A stretch of DNA of 64,000 nucleotides from Luzula sylvatica. Lineage: Eukaryota > Streptophyta > Magnoliopsida > Poales > Juncaceae. The notes beneath the pieces are model-generated. The model was not told the DNA's origin and ran no database searches. It was given only the letters and a program-made list of their open reading frames with translations. The position numbers and the translations under genes are program-made. Shown here in pieces: positions 48,001 to 60,440 of this stretch (position 1 is the stretch's first letter; every line of letters starts with the position of its first letter). The stretch covers positions 1 to 64,000 of the forward strand of contig CAMPEJ010000009.1 in NCBI GenBank assembly GCA_946800325.1, in the 5' to 3' direction.

Positions 48001-49980
48001 AAGCATAAACAGATTGTCTTGAATCGAAAAACAAACTTTCTTAGTGTTTGTAAATTTTGGTGAAATGTTATGTAGTAAAAGATACGATTTGAATGATCTC
48101 AAAATACGTTATTTGAACTCCCCAAAGCATAAACAGATTGTTTTGAATCGAAAAACAAACTGTCTTAGTGTTTGTAAATTTTGGTGAAATGTTATCTGGA
48201 AAAAGATACGATTCAAATGATCTCAAAATACGTTATTTGAACTCCCCAAAGCATAAACAGATTGTTTCGAATCGAAAAACAAACTGTCTTAGTGTTTGTA
48301 AATTTTGGTGAAATGTTATCTGGAAAAAGATACGATTCAAATGATCTCAAAATACGTTATTTGAACTCCCCAAAGCATAAACAAATTGTTTTGAATCGAA
48401 AAACAAACTTTCTTAGTGTTTGTAAATTTTGGTGAAATGTTATGTGGTAAAAGATACGATTCAAATGATCTCAAAATACGTTATTTGAACTCCCCAAATC
48501 ATAAACAGATTGTTTTGAATCGAAAAACAAACTTTCTTAGTGTTTGTAAATTTTGGTGAAATGTTATGTGGTAAAAGATACGAATCAAATGATCTCAAAA
48601 TACGTTATTTGAACTCCCCAAAGCATAAACAGATTGTTTTGAATCGAAAAACAAACTTTCTTAGTGTTTGTAAATTTTGGTGAAATGTTATGTAGTAAAA
48701 GATACGATTCAAATGATCTCAAAATACGTTATTTGAACTCCCCAAAGCATAAACAGATTGTTTTGAATCGAAAAACAAACTTTCTTAGTGTTTGTAAATT
48801 TTGGTAAAATGTTATGTGGTAAAAGATACGATTCAAATGATCTCAAAATACGTTATTTGAACTCCCCAAAGCATAAACAGATTGTTTTGAATCGAAAAAC
48901 AAACTTTCTGTTTGTAAATTTTGGTGAAATGTTATGTGGTAAAAGATACGATTCGAATGATCTCAAAATACGTTATTTGAACTCCCCAAAGTATAAACAA
49001 ATTGTTTTGAATCGAAAAACAAACTTTCTTAGTGTTTGTAAATTTTGGTAAAATGTTATGTGGTAAAATATACGATTCAAATGATCTCAAAATACGTTAT
49101 TTGAACTCCCCAAAGCATAAACAGATTGTTTTGAATCGAAAAACAAACTTTCTTAGTGGTTGTAAATTTTGGTGAAATGTTATGTGGTAAAAGATACGAT
49201 TCGAATGATCTCAAAATACGTTATTTGAACTCCCCAAAGCATAAACAGATTGTTTTGAATCGAAAAACAAACTTTCTTAGTGTTTGTAAATTTTGGTGAA
49301 ATGTTATGTAGTAAAAGATACGATTCAAATGATCTCAAAATACGTTATTTGAACTCCCCAAAGCATAAACAGATTGTTTTGAATCGAAAAACAAACTTTA
49401 TTAGTGTTTGTAGATTTTGGTGAAATGTTATGTGGTAAAAGATACGATTCAAATGATCTCAAAATACGTTATTTGAACTCCCCAAAGCATAAACAGATTG
49501 TTTTGAATCGAAAAACAAACTTTCTTAGTGTTTGTAAATTTTGGTGAAATGTTATGTAGTAAAAGATACGATTCAAATGATCTCAAAATACGTTATTTGA
49601 ACTCCCCAAAGCATAAACAGATTGTTTTGAATCGAAAAACAAACTTTCTTAGTGTTTGTAAATTTTGGTAAAATGTTATGTGGTAAAAGATACGATTCAA
49701 ATGATCTCAAAATACGTTATTTGAACTCCCCAAAGCATAAACAGATTGTTTTGAATCGAAAAACAAACTTTCTGTTTGTAAATTTTGGTGAAATGTTATG
49801 TGGTAAAAGATACGATTCGAATGATCTCAAAATACGTTATTTGAACTCCCCAAAGTATAAACAAATTGTTTTGAATCGAAAAACAAACTTTCTTAGTGTT
49901 TGTAAATTTTGGTAAAATGTTATGTGGTAAAATATACGATTCAAATGATCTCAAAATACGTTATTTGAACTCCCCAAAGC
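45000..49980 (+). repeat. 40-mer higher-order repeat (4,952 bp), copy 1, with nested 14-mer
   Basis: GTTGGTAAA (from AGTGTTGGTAAA) is at 45442, 47178, 50394, 52130 and 54847. The 45442-to-47178 and 50394-to-52130 spacings are 1,736 (14 monomers). The 45442-to-50394 and 47178-to-52130 spacings are 4,952 (40 monomers minus two 4-bp deletions). The GTAAAATG stretch at 48788 also recurs at 53740 (4,952). The left limit is set by TTTATTAGTGTTTGTAGA at 45061 and 50013, with different sequence just upstream. The AAACAGACTTTC monomer at about 44683 and 46419 shows that the 14-mer duplication began slightly earlier. Confidence 0.87.
48901..48911 (+). repeat. 120-bp deletion monomer (TTTCTGTTTG), representative
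   Basis: TTTCTTAGTGTTTG is shortened to TTTCTGTTTG, a 4-bp loss explained by slippage between TTAGTGTTT and TGTTT. The same allele is near 43042, 49769, 53858 and 57070. Its spread marks which segments were copied together. It lowers the period from 124 to 120 and keeps a reading frame open across the monomer. Confidence 0.85.
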
Positions 49981-52900
49981 ATAAACAGATTGTTTTGAAT
50001 CGAAAAACAAACTTTATTAGTGTTTGTAGATTTTGGTGAAATGTTATGTGGTAAAAGATACGATTCAAATGATCTCAAAATACGTTATTTGAACTCCCCA
50101 AAGCATAAACAGATTGTTTTGAATTGAAAAACAAACTTTCTTAGTGTTTGTAAATTTTGGTGAAATGTTATGTGGTAAAAGATACGATTCTAATGATCTC
50201 AAAATACGTTATTTGAACTCCCCAAAGCATAAACAAATTGTTTTGAATCGAAAAACAAACTTTCTTAGTGTTTGTAAATTTTGGTAAAATGTTATGTGGT
50301 AAAATATACGATTCAAATGATCTCAAAATACGTTATTTGAACTCCCCAAAGCATAAACAGATTGTTTTGAATCGAAAAATAAACTTTCTTAGTGTTGGTA
50401 AATTTTGGTGAAATGTTATGTGGTAAAAGATACGATTCAAACGATCTCAAAATACGTTATTTGAACTCCCCAAAGCATAAACAGATTGTTTTGAATCGAA
50501 AAACAAACTTTCTTAGTGTTTGTAAATTTTGGTGAAATGTTATGTGGTAAAAGATACGATTCAAATGATCTCAAAATACGTTATTTGAACTCCCCAAAGC
50601 ATAAACAGATTGTTTTGAATCGAAAAACAAAATTTCTTAGTGTTTGTAAATTTCGGTGAAATGTTATGTGGTAAAAGATACGATTCGAATGATCTAAAAA
50701 TATGTTATTTGAACTCCCCAAAGCATAAACAAATTGTTTTGAATCGAAAAACAAACTTTCTTAGTGTTTGTAAATTTTGGTGAAATGTTATGTAGTAAAA
50801 GATACGATTCAAATCATCTCAAAATACGTTATTTGAACTCCCCAAAGCATAAACAGATTGTTTTGAATCGAAAAACAAACTTTCTTAGTGTTTGTAAATT
50901 TTGGTGAAATGTTATGTAGTAAAAGATACGATTCAAATGATCTCAAAATACGTTATTTGAACTCCCCAAAGCATAAACATATTGTTTTGAATCGAAAAAC
51001 AAACTTTCTTAGTGTTTGTAAATTTCGGTGAAATGTTATGTGGTAAAAGATACGGTTCGAATTATCTAAAAATATGTTATTTGAACTCCCCAAAGCATAA
51101 ACAAATTGTTTTGAATCGAAAAACAAACTTTCTTAGTGTTTGTAAATTTTGGTGAAATGTTATGTAGTAAAAGATACGATTCAAATGATCTCAAAATACG
51201 TTATTTGAACTCCCCAAAGCATAAACAGATTGTTTTGAATCGAAAATCAAACTTTCTCAGTGTTTGTAAATTTTGGTGAAATGTTATGTGGTAAAAGATA
51301 CGAATCAAATGATCTCAAAATACGTTATTTGAACTCCCCAAACCATAAACAGATTGTTTTGAATTGAAAAACAGACTTTCTTAGTGTTTGTAAATATTGG
51401 TGAAATGTTATGTAGTAAAAGATACGATTCGAATGATCTCAAAATACGTTATTTGAACTCCCCAAAGCATAAACAGATTGTTTTGAATCGAAAAACAAAC
51501 TGTCTTAGTGTTTGTAAATTTTGGTGAAATGTTATCTGGAAAAAGATACGATTCAAATGATCTCAAAATACGTTATTTGAACTCCCCAAAGCATAAACAA
51601 ATTGTTTTGAATCGAAAAACAAAATTTCTTAGTGTTTGTAAATTTCGGTGAAATGTTATGTGGTAAAAGATACGATTCGAATGATCTCAAAATACGTTAT
51701 TTGAACTCCCCAAAGCATAAACAGATTGTTTTGAATAGAAAAACAAACTTTATTAGTGTTTGTAGATTTTGGTGAAATGTTATGTGGTAAAAGATACGAT
51801 TCAAATGATCTCAAAATACGTTATTTGAACTCCCCAAAGCATAAACAGATTGTTTTGAATTGAAAAACAAACTTTCTTAGTGTTTGTAAATTTTGGTGAA
51901 ATGTTATGTGGTAAAAGATACGATTCTAATGATCTCAAAATACGTTATTTGAACTCCCCAAAGCATAAACAAATTGTTTTGAATCGAAAAACAAACTTTC
52001 TTAGTGTTTGTAAATTTTGGTAAAATGTTATGTGGTAAAATATACGATTCAAATGATCTCAAAATACGTTATTTGAACTCCCCAAAGCATAAACAGATTG
52101 TTTTGAATCGAAAAATAAACTTTCTTAGTGTTGGTAAATTTTGGTGAAATGTTATGTGGTAAAAGATACGATTCAAATGATCTCAAAATACGTTATTTGA
52201 ACTCCCCAAAGCATAAACAGATTGTTTTGAATCGAAAAACAAACTTTCTTAGTGTTTGTAAATTTTGGTGAAATGTTATGTGGTAAAAGATACGATTCAA
52301 ATGATCTCAAAATACGTTATTTGAACTCCCCAAAGCATAAACAGATTGTTTTGAATCGAAAAACAAAATTTCTTAGTGTTTGTAAATTTCGGTGAAATGT
52401 TATGTGGTAAAAGATACGATTCGAATGATCTAAAAATATGTTATTTGAACTCCCCAAAGCATAAACAAATTGTTTTGAATCGAAAAACAAACTTTCTTAG
52501 TGTTTGTAAATTTTGGTGAAATGTTATGTAGTAAAAGATACGATTCGAATGATCTCAAAATACATTATTTGAACTCCCCAAAGCATAAACAGATTGTTTT
52601 GAATCGAAAAACAAACTGTCTTAGTGTTTGTAAATTTTGGTGAAATGTTATCTGGAAAAAGATACGATTCAAATGATCTCAAAATACGTTATTTGAACTC
52701 TCCAAAGCATAAACAAATTGTTTTGAATCGAAAAACAAACTTTCTTAGTGTTTGTAAATTTTGGTGAAGTGTTATGTAGTAAAAGATACGATTCAAATGA
52801 TCTCAAAATACGTTATATGAACTCCCCAAAGCATAAACATATTGTTTTTAATCGAAAATCAAACTTTCACAGTGTTTGTAAATTTTGGTGAAATGTTATG

Positions 52901-54310
52901 TGGTAAAAGATACGAATCAAATGATCTCAAAATACGTTATTTGAACTCCCCAAAGCATAAACAGATTGTCTTGAATCGAAAAACAAACTTTCTTAGTGTT
53001 TGTAAATTTTGGTGAAATGTTATGTAGTAAAAGATACGATTTGAATGATCTCAAAATACGTTATTTGAACTCCCCAAAGCATAAACAGATTGTTTTGAAT
53101 CGAAAAACAAACTGTCTTAGTGTTTGTAAATTTTGGTGAAATGTTATCTGGAAAAAGATACGATTCAAATGATCTCAAAATACGTTATTTGAACTCCCCA
53201 AAGCATAAACAGATTGTTTCGAATCGAAAAACAAACTGTCTTAGTGTTTGTAAATTTTGGTGAAATGTTATCTGGAAAAAGATACGATTCAAATGATCTC
53301 AAAATACGTTATTTGAACTCCCCAAAGCATAAACAAATTGTTTTGAATCGAAAAACAAACTTTCTTAGTGTTTGTAAATTTTGGTGAAATGTTATGTGGT
53401 AAAAGATACGATTCAAATGATCTCAAAATACGTTATTTGAACTCCCCAAATCATAAACAGATTGTTTTGAATCGAAAAACAAACTTTCTTAGTGTTTGTA
53501 AATTTTGGTGAAATGTTATGTGGTAAAAGATACGAATCAAATGATCTCAAAATACGTTATTTGAACTCCCCAAAGCATAAACAGATTGTTTTGAATCGAA
53601 AAACAAACTTTCTTAGTGTTTGTAAATTTTGGTGAAATGTTATGTAGTAAAAGATACGATTCAAATGATCTCAAAATACGTTATTTGAACTCCCCAAAGC
53701 ATAAACAGATTGTTTTGAATCGAAAAACAAACTTTCTTAGTGTTTGTAAATTTTGGTAAAATGTTATGTGGTAAAAGATACGATTCAAATGATCTCAAAA
53801 TACGTTATTTGAACTCCCCAAAGCATAAACAGATTGTTTTGAATCGAAAAACAAACTTTCTGTTTGTAAATTTTGGTGAAATGTTATGTGGTAAAAGATA
53901 CGATTCGAATGATCTCAAAATACGTTATTTGAACTCCCCAAAGTATAAACAAATTGTTTTGAATCGAAAAACAAACTTTCTTAGTGTTTGTAAATTTTGG
54001 TAAAATGTTATGTGGTAAAATATACGATTCAAATGATCTCAAAATACGTTATTTGAACTCCCCAAAGCATAAACAGATTGTTTTGAATCGAAAAACAAAC
54101 TTTCTTAGTGGTTGTAAATTTTGGTGAAATGTTATGTGGTAAAAGATACGATTCGAATGATCTCAAAATACGTTATTTGAACTCCCCAAAGCATAAACAG
54201 ATTGTTTTGAATCGAAAAACAAACTTTCTTAGTGTTTGTAAATTTTGGTGAAATGTTATGTAGTAAAAGATACGATTCAAATGATCTCAAAATACGTTAT
54301 TTGAACTCCC
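49980..54310 (+). repeat. 40-mer higher-order repeat, copy 2
   Basis: The same series of variants as copy 1 appears at +4,952: TTTATTAGTG, GTTGGTAAA, GTAGT...CAAATCATCTC, ACGGTTCGAATTATC, ACAGACTTTC, ATCTGGAAAAAG, AACTTTCACAGTG, TGTTTCGAATCG and CCCCAAATCATAAAC. Single-base differences between copies include CAAACGATC at about 50440, CCAAACCATAAAC at about 51342 and CTCTCCAAAGC at about 52698. The copy ends near a monomer with CCAAAGCAATTG (7-bp loss) at about 54310-54321. Confidence 0.85.
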
Positions 54311-57300
54311 CAAAGCAATTGTTTTGAATCGAAAAACAAAATTTCTTAGTGTTTGTAAATTTCGGTGAAATGTTATGTGATAAAAGATACGATTCGAATG
54401 ATCTCAAAATACGTTATTTGAACTCCCCAAAGCATAAACAGATTGTTTTGAATAGAAAAACAAACTTTATTAGTGTTTGTAAATTTTGGTGAAATGTTAT
54501 GTGGTAAAAGATACGATTCAAATGATCTCAAAATACGTTATTTGAACTCCCCAAAGCATAAACAAATTGTTTTGAATTGAAAAACAAACTTTCTTAGTGT
54601 TTGTAAATTTTGGTGAAATGTTATGTGGTAAAAGATACGATTCTAATGATCTCAAAATACGTTATTTGAACTCCCCAAAGCATAAACAAATTGTTTTGAA
54701 TCGAAAAACAAACTTTCTTAGTGTTTGTAAATTTTGGTAAAATGTTATGTGGTAAAATATACGATTCAAATGATCTCAAAATACGTTATTTGAACTCCCC
54801 AAAGCATAAACAGATTGTTTTGAATCGAAAAATAAACTTTCTTAGTGTTGGTAAATTTTGGTGAAATGTTATGTGGTAAAAGATACGATTCAAATGATTT
54901 CAAAATACGTTATTTGAACTCCCCAAAGCATAAACAGATTGTTTTGAATCGAAAAACAAACTTTCTTAGTGTTTGTAAATTTTGGTGAAATGTTATGTGG
55001 TAAAAGATACGATTCAAATGATCTCAAAATACGTTATTTGAACTCCCCAAAGCATAAACAGATTGTTTTGAATCGAAAAACAAAATTTCTTAGTGTTTGT
55101 AAATTTCGGTGAAATGTTATGTGGTAAAAGATACGATTCGAATGATCTAAAAATATGTTATTTGAACTCCCCAAAGCATAAACAAATTGTTTTGAATCGA
55201 AAAACAAACTTTCTTAGTGTTTGTAAATTTTGGTGAAATGTTATGTAGTAAAAGATACGATTCAAATGATCTCAAAATACGTTATTTGAACTCCCCAAAG
55301 CATAAACAGATTGTTTTGAATCGAAAAGCAAACTTTCTTAGTGTTTGTAAATTTTGGTGAAATGTTATGTGGTAAAAGATATGATTCGAATGATCTAAAA
55401 ATATGTTATTTGAACTCCCCAAAGCATAAACAAATTGTTTTGAATCGAAAAACAAACTTTCTTAGTGTTTGTAAATTTTGGTGAAATGTTATGTAGTAAA
55501 AGATACGATTCAAATGATCTCAAAATACGTTATATGAACTCCCCAAAGCATAAACAGATTGTTTTTAATCGAAAATCAAACTTTCACAGTGTTTGTAAAT
55601 TTTGGTGAAATGTTATGTGGTAAAAGATACGAATCAAATGATCTCAAAATACGTTATTTGAACTCCCCAAAGCATAAACAGATTGTTTTGAATTGAAAAA
55701 CAAACTTTCTTAGTGTTTGTAAATTTTGGTGAAATGTTATGTAGTAAAAGATACGATTCGAATGATCTCAAAATACATTATTTGAACTCCCCAAAGCATA
55801 AACAGATTGCTTTGAATCGAAAAACAAACTGTCTTAGTGTTTGTAAATTTTGGTGAAATGTTATCTGGAAAAAGATACGATTCCAATGATCTCAAAATAC
55901 GTTATTTGAACTCCCCAAAGCATAAACAAATTGTTTTGAATCGAAAAACAAACTTTCTTAGTGTTTGTAAATTTTGGTGAAATGTTATGTAGTAAAAGAT
56001 ACGATTCAAATGATCTCAAAATACGTTATATGAACTACCCAAAGCATAAACAGATTGTTTTTAATCGAAAATCAAACTTTCACAGTGTTTGTAAATTTTG
56101 GTGAAATGTTATGTGGTAAAAGATACGAATCAAATGATCTCAAAATACGTTATTTGAACTCCCCAAAGCGTAAACAGATTGTTTTGAATCGAAAAACAAA
56201 CTTTCTTAGTGTTTGTCAATTTTGGTGAAATGTTATGTAGTAAAAGATACGATTTGAATGATCTCAAAATACGTTATTTGAACTCCCCAAAGCATAAACA
56301 GATTGTTTTGAATCGAAAAACAAACTGTCTTAGTGTTTGTAAATTTTGGTGAAATGTTATCTGGAAAAAGATACGATTCAAATGATCTCAAAATACGTTA
56401 TTTGAACTCCCCAAAGCATAAACAGATTGTTTCGAATCGAAAAACTAACTTTCTTAGTGTTTGTAAATTTTGGTGAAATGTTATCTGGAAAAAGATACGA
56501 TTCAAATGATCTCAAAATACGTTATTTGAACTCCCCAAAGCATAAACAAATTGTTTTGAATCGAAAAACAAACTTTCTTAGTGTTTGTAAATTTTGGTGA
56601 AATGTTATGTGGTAAAAGATACGATTCAAATGATCTCAAAATACGTTATTTGAACTCCCCAAATCATAAACAGATTGTTTTGAACCGAAAAACAAACTTT
56701 CTTAGTGTTTGTAAATTTTGGTGAAATGTTATGTGGTAAAAGATACGAATCAAATGATCTCAAAATACGTTATTTGAACTCCCCAAAGCATAAACAGATT
56801 GTTTTGAATCGAAAAACAAACTTTCTTAGTGTTTGTAAATTTTGGTGAAATGTTATGTAGTAAAAGATACGATTCAAATTATCTCAAAATACGTTATTTG
56901 AACTCCCCAAAGCATAAACAGATTGTTTTGAATCGAAAAACAAACTTTCTTAGTGTTTGTAAATTTTGGTAAAATGTTATGTGGTAAAAGATACGATTCA
57001 AATGATCTCAAAATACGTTATTTGAACTCCCCAAAGCATAAACAGATTGTTTTGAATCGAAAAACAAACTTTCTGTTTGTAAATTTGGGTGAAATGTTAT
57101 GTGGTAAAAGATACGATTCAAATGATCTCAAAATACGTTATTTGAACTCCCCAAAGTATAAACAAATTGTTTTGAATCGAAAAACAAACTTTCTTAGTGT
57201 TTGTAAATTTTGGTAAAATGTTATGTGGTAAAATATACGATTCAAATGATCTCAAAATACGTTATTTGAACTCCCCAAAGCATAAACAGATTGTTTTGAA

Positions 57301-57480
57301 TCGAAAAACAAACTTTCTTAGTGGTTGTAAATTTTGGTGAAATGTTATGTGGTAAAAGATACGATTCGAATGATCTCAAAATACGTTATTTGAACTCCCC
57401 AAAGCATAAACAGATTGTTTTGAATCGAAAAACAAACTTTCTTAGTGTTTGTAAATTTTGGTGAAATGTTATGTGGTAAA
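54310..57480 (+). repeat. Partial third copy of the 40-mer family
   Basis: The order TTTATTAGTG (no GTAGA), GTTGGTAAA (54847), AACTTTCACAGTG (about 55579 and 56086), ATCTGGAAAAAG, TGTTTCGAATCG, CCAAATCATAAAC and the GTAAAATG/TTTCTGTTTG pair (56953-57080) repeats the 40-mer with fewer monomers. 54847 is 2,717 from 52130, which is 22 monomers minus 4 minus 7 bp. 56953 is 3,213 from 53740, which is 26 monomers minus 4 minus 7 bp. It is a shortened and rearranged copy. Confidence 0.78.
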
Positions 57481-60440
57481 AGATACGATTCAAATGATCT
57501 CAAAATACGTTATTTGAACTCCCCAAAGCATAAACAAATTGTTTTGAATCGAAAAACAAACTTTCTTAGTGTTTGTAAATTTTGGTAAAATGTTATGTGG
57601 TAAAAGATACGATTCAAATGATCTCAAAATACGTTATTTGAACTCCCCAAAGCATAAACAGATTGTTTTGAATCGAAAAACAAACTTTCTTAGTGTTTGT
57701 AAATTTTGGTGAAATGTTATGTGGTAAAAGATACGATTCGAATGATCTCAAAATACATTATTTGAACTCCCCAAAGCATAAACAGATTGTTTTGAATCGA
57801 AAAACAAACTTTCTTAGTGTTTGTAAATTTTGGTGAAATGTTATGTGGTAAAAGATACGATTCAAATGATCTCAAAATACGTTATTTGAACTCCCAAAAG
57901 CATAAACAAATTGTTTTGAATCGAAAAACAAACTTTCTTAGTGTTTGTAAATTTTGGTAAAATGTTATGTGGTAAAAGATACGATTCAAATGATCTCAAA
58001 ATACGTTATTTGAACTCCCCAAAGCATAAACAGATTGTTTTGAATCGAAAAACAAACTTTCTTAGTGTTTGTAAATTTTGGTGAAATGTTATGTGGTAAA
58101 AGATACGATTCAAATGATCTCAAAATACGTTATTTGAACTCCCCAAAGCATAAACAGATTGTTTTGAATCGAAAAACAAACTTTCTTTGTGTTTGTAAAT
58201 TTTGGTGAAATGTTATGTAGTAAAAGATACGATTCAAATGATCTCAAAATACGTTATTTGAACTCCCCAAAGCATAAACAGATTGTTTTGAATCGAAAAA
58301 CAAACTTTCTTAGTGTTTGTAAATTTTGGTGAAATGTTATGTGGTAAAAGATATGATTCGAATGATCTAAAAATATGTTATTTGAACTCCCCAAAGCATA
58401 GACAAATTGTTTTGAATCGAAAAACAAACTTTCTTAGTGTTTGTAAATTTTGGTGAAATGTTATGTAGTAAACGATACGATTCCAATGATCTCAAAATAC
58501 GTTATTTGAACTCCCCAAAGCATAAATAGATTGTTTTGAATCGAAAATCAAACTTTCTTAGTGTTTGTAAATTTTGGTGAAATGTTATGTGGTAAAATAT
58601 ACGATTCAAAAGATCTCAAAATACGTTATTTGAACTCCCCAAAGCATAAACAGATTGTTTTGAATCGAAAAACAAACTTTCTTAGTGGTTGTAAATTTTG
58701 GTGAAATGTTATGTGGTAAAAGATACGATTCGAATGATCTCAAAATACGTTATTTGAACTCCCCAAAACATAAACAGATTGTTTTGAATCGAAAAACAAA
58801 CTTTCTTAGTGTTTGTAAATTTTGGTGAAATGTTATGTGGTAAAAGATACGATTCGAATGATCTCAAAATACGTTATTTGAACTCCCCAAAGCATAAACA
58901 GATTGTTTTGAATCGAAAAACAAACTTTCTTAGTGTTTGTAAATTTTGGTGAAATGTTATGTGGCAAAAGATACGATTCGAATGATCTCAAAATACGTTA
59001 TTTGAACTCCCCAATACATAAACAGATTGTTTTGAATCGAAAAACAAACTTTCTTAGTGTTTGTAAATTTTGGTGAAATGTTATGTGGTAAAAGATACGC
59101 TTCGAATGATCTAAAAATATGTTATTTGAACTCCCCAAAGCATACAAAAATTGTTTTGAATCGAAAAACAAACTTTCTTAGTGTTTGTAAATTTTGGTGA
59201 AATGTTATGTAGTAAAAGATACGATTCAAATTATCTCAAAATACGTTATTTGAACTCCCCAAAGCATAAACAGATTGTTTTGAGTCGAAAATTATACTTT
59301 CTTAGTGTTTGTAAATTTTGGTGAAATGTTATGTGGTAAAAGATACGATTCAAATGATCTCAAAATACGTTATTAGAACTCCCCAAAGCATAAACAGATT
59401 GTTTTGAATCGAAAAACAAACTTTCTTAGTGTTTGTAAAGTTTGGTGAAATGTTATGTGGTAAAAGATACGATTCAAATGATCTCAAAATAAGTTATTCG
59501 AACTCCCCAAAGCATAAACAGATTATTTTGAATCGAAAAACAAACTTTCTTAGTGTTTGTAAATTTTGGTGAAATGTTATGTAGTAAAAGATACGATTCC
59601 AATGATCTCAAAATAAGTTATTTGAACTCCCCAAAGCATAAACAGATTATTTTGAATCGAAAAACAAACTTTCTTAGTGTTTGTAAATTTTGGTGAAATG
59701 TTATGTAGTAAAAGATACGATTCCAATGATCTCAAAATACGTTATTTGAACTCCCCAAAGCATAAACAGATTGTTTTGAATCGAAAAACAAACTTTCTTA
59801 GTGTTTGTAAATTTTTGTGAAATGTTATGTGGTAAAAGATACGATTCCAATGATCTCAAATTACGTTATTTGAACTCCCCAAAGCATAAACAGATTGTTT
59901 TGAATCGAAAAACAAACTTTCTTAGTGTTTGTAAATTTTCGTGAAATGTTATGTGGTAAAAGATACGATTCAAATGATCTCAAAATACCTTATTTGAACT
60001 CCCCAAAGCAGAAACAGATTGTTTTGAATCGAAAAACAAACTTTCTTAGTGTTTGTAAATTTTGGTGAAATGTTATGTAGTAAAAGATACGATTCAAATG
60101 ATCTCAAAATACGTTATTTGAACTCCCCAAAGCACAAACAGATTGTTTTGAATCGAAAAACAAACTTTCTTAGTGTTTGTAAATTTTGGTGAAATGTTAT
60201 GTGGTAAAAGATACGATTCGAATGATCTACAAATATGTTATTTGAACTCCCCAAAGCATAAACAAATTGTTTTGATTCGAAAAACATATTTTCTTAGTGT
60301 TTGTAAATTTTGGTGAAATGTTATGTGGTAAAAGATACGATTCAAATGATCTCAAAATACGTTATTTGAAATCCCCAAAGCATAAACAGATTGTTTTGAA
60401 TCGAAAAACAAACTTTCTTAGTGTTTGTAAAGTTTGGTGA
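57480..60440 (+). repeat. 124-bp monomers, return of left-block variants
   Basis: Ordinary monomers. ATAGACAAATTG reappears near 58399 after being absent since before the insert. From about 59.26 kb the series AAAATTATAC, TAAAGTTTGGTG, AAATAAGTTATT, GATTATTTTG, TTTTTGTGAAATG, AAGCAGAAACAG, AAGCACAAACAG and GATCTACAAATATG matches words at 41.44-42.4 kb, in two pieces of swapped order. Confidence 0.8.

Noticed and set aside
48788..57216. 87-codon open frames containing MFVNFGKMLCGKRYDSNDL
   Set aside because: Each starts at the ATG made by a TTTGGTAAAATG-type monomer region and spans the 120-bp deleted monomer, which keeps frame. Repeated copies track the HOR and do not indicate selection.
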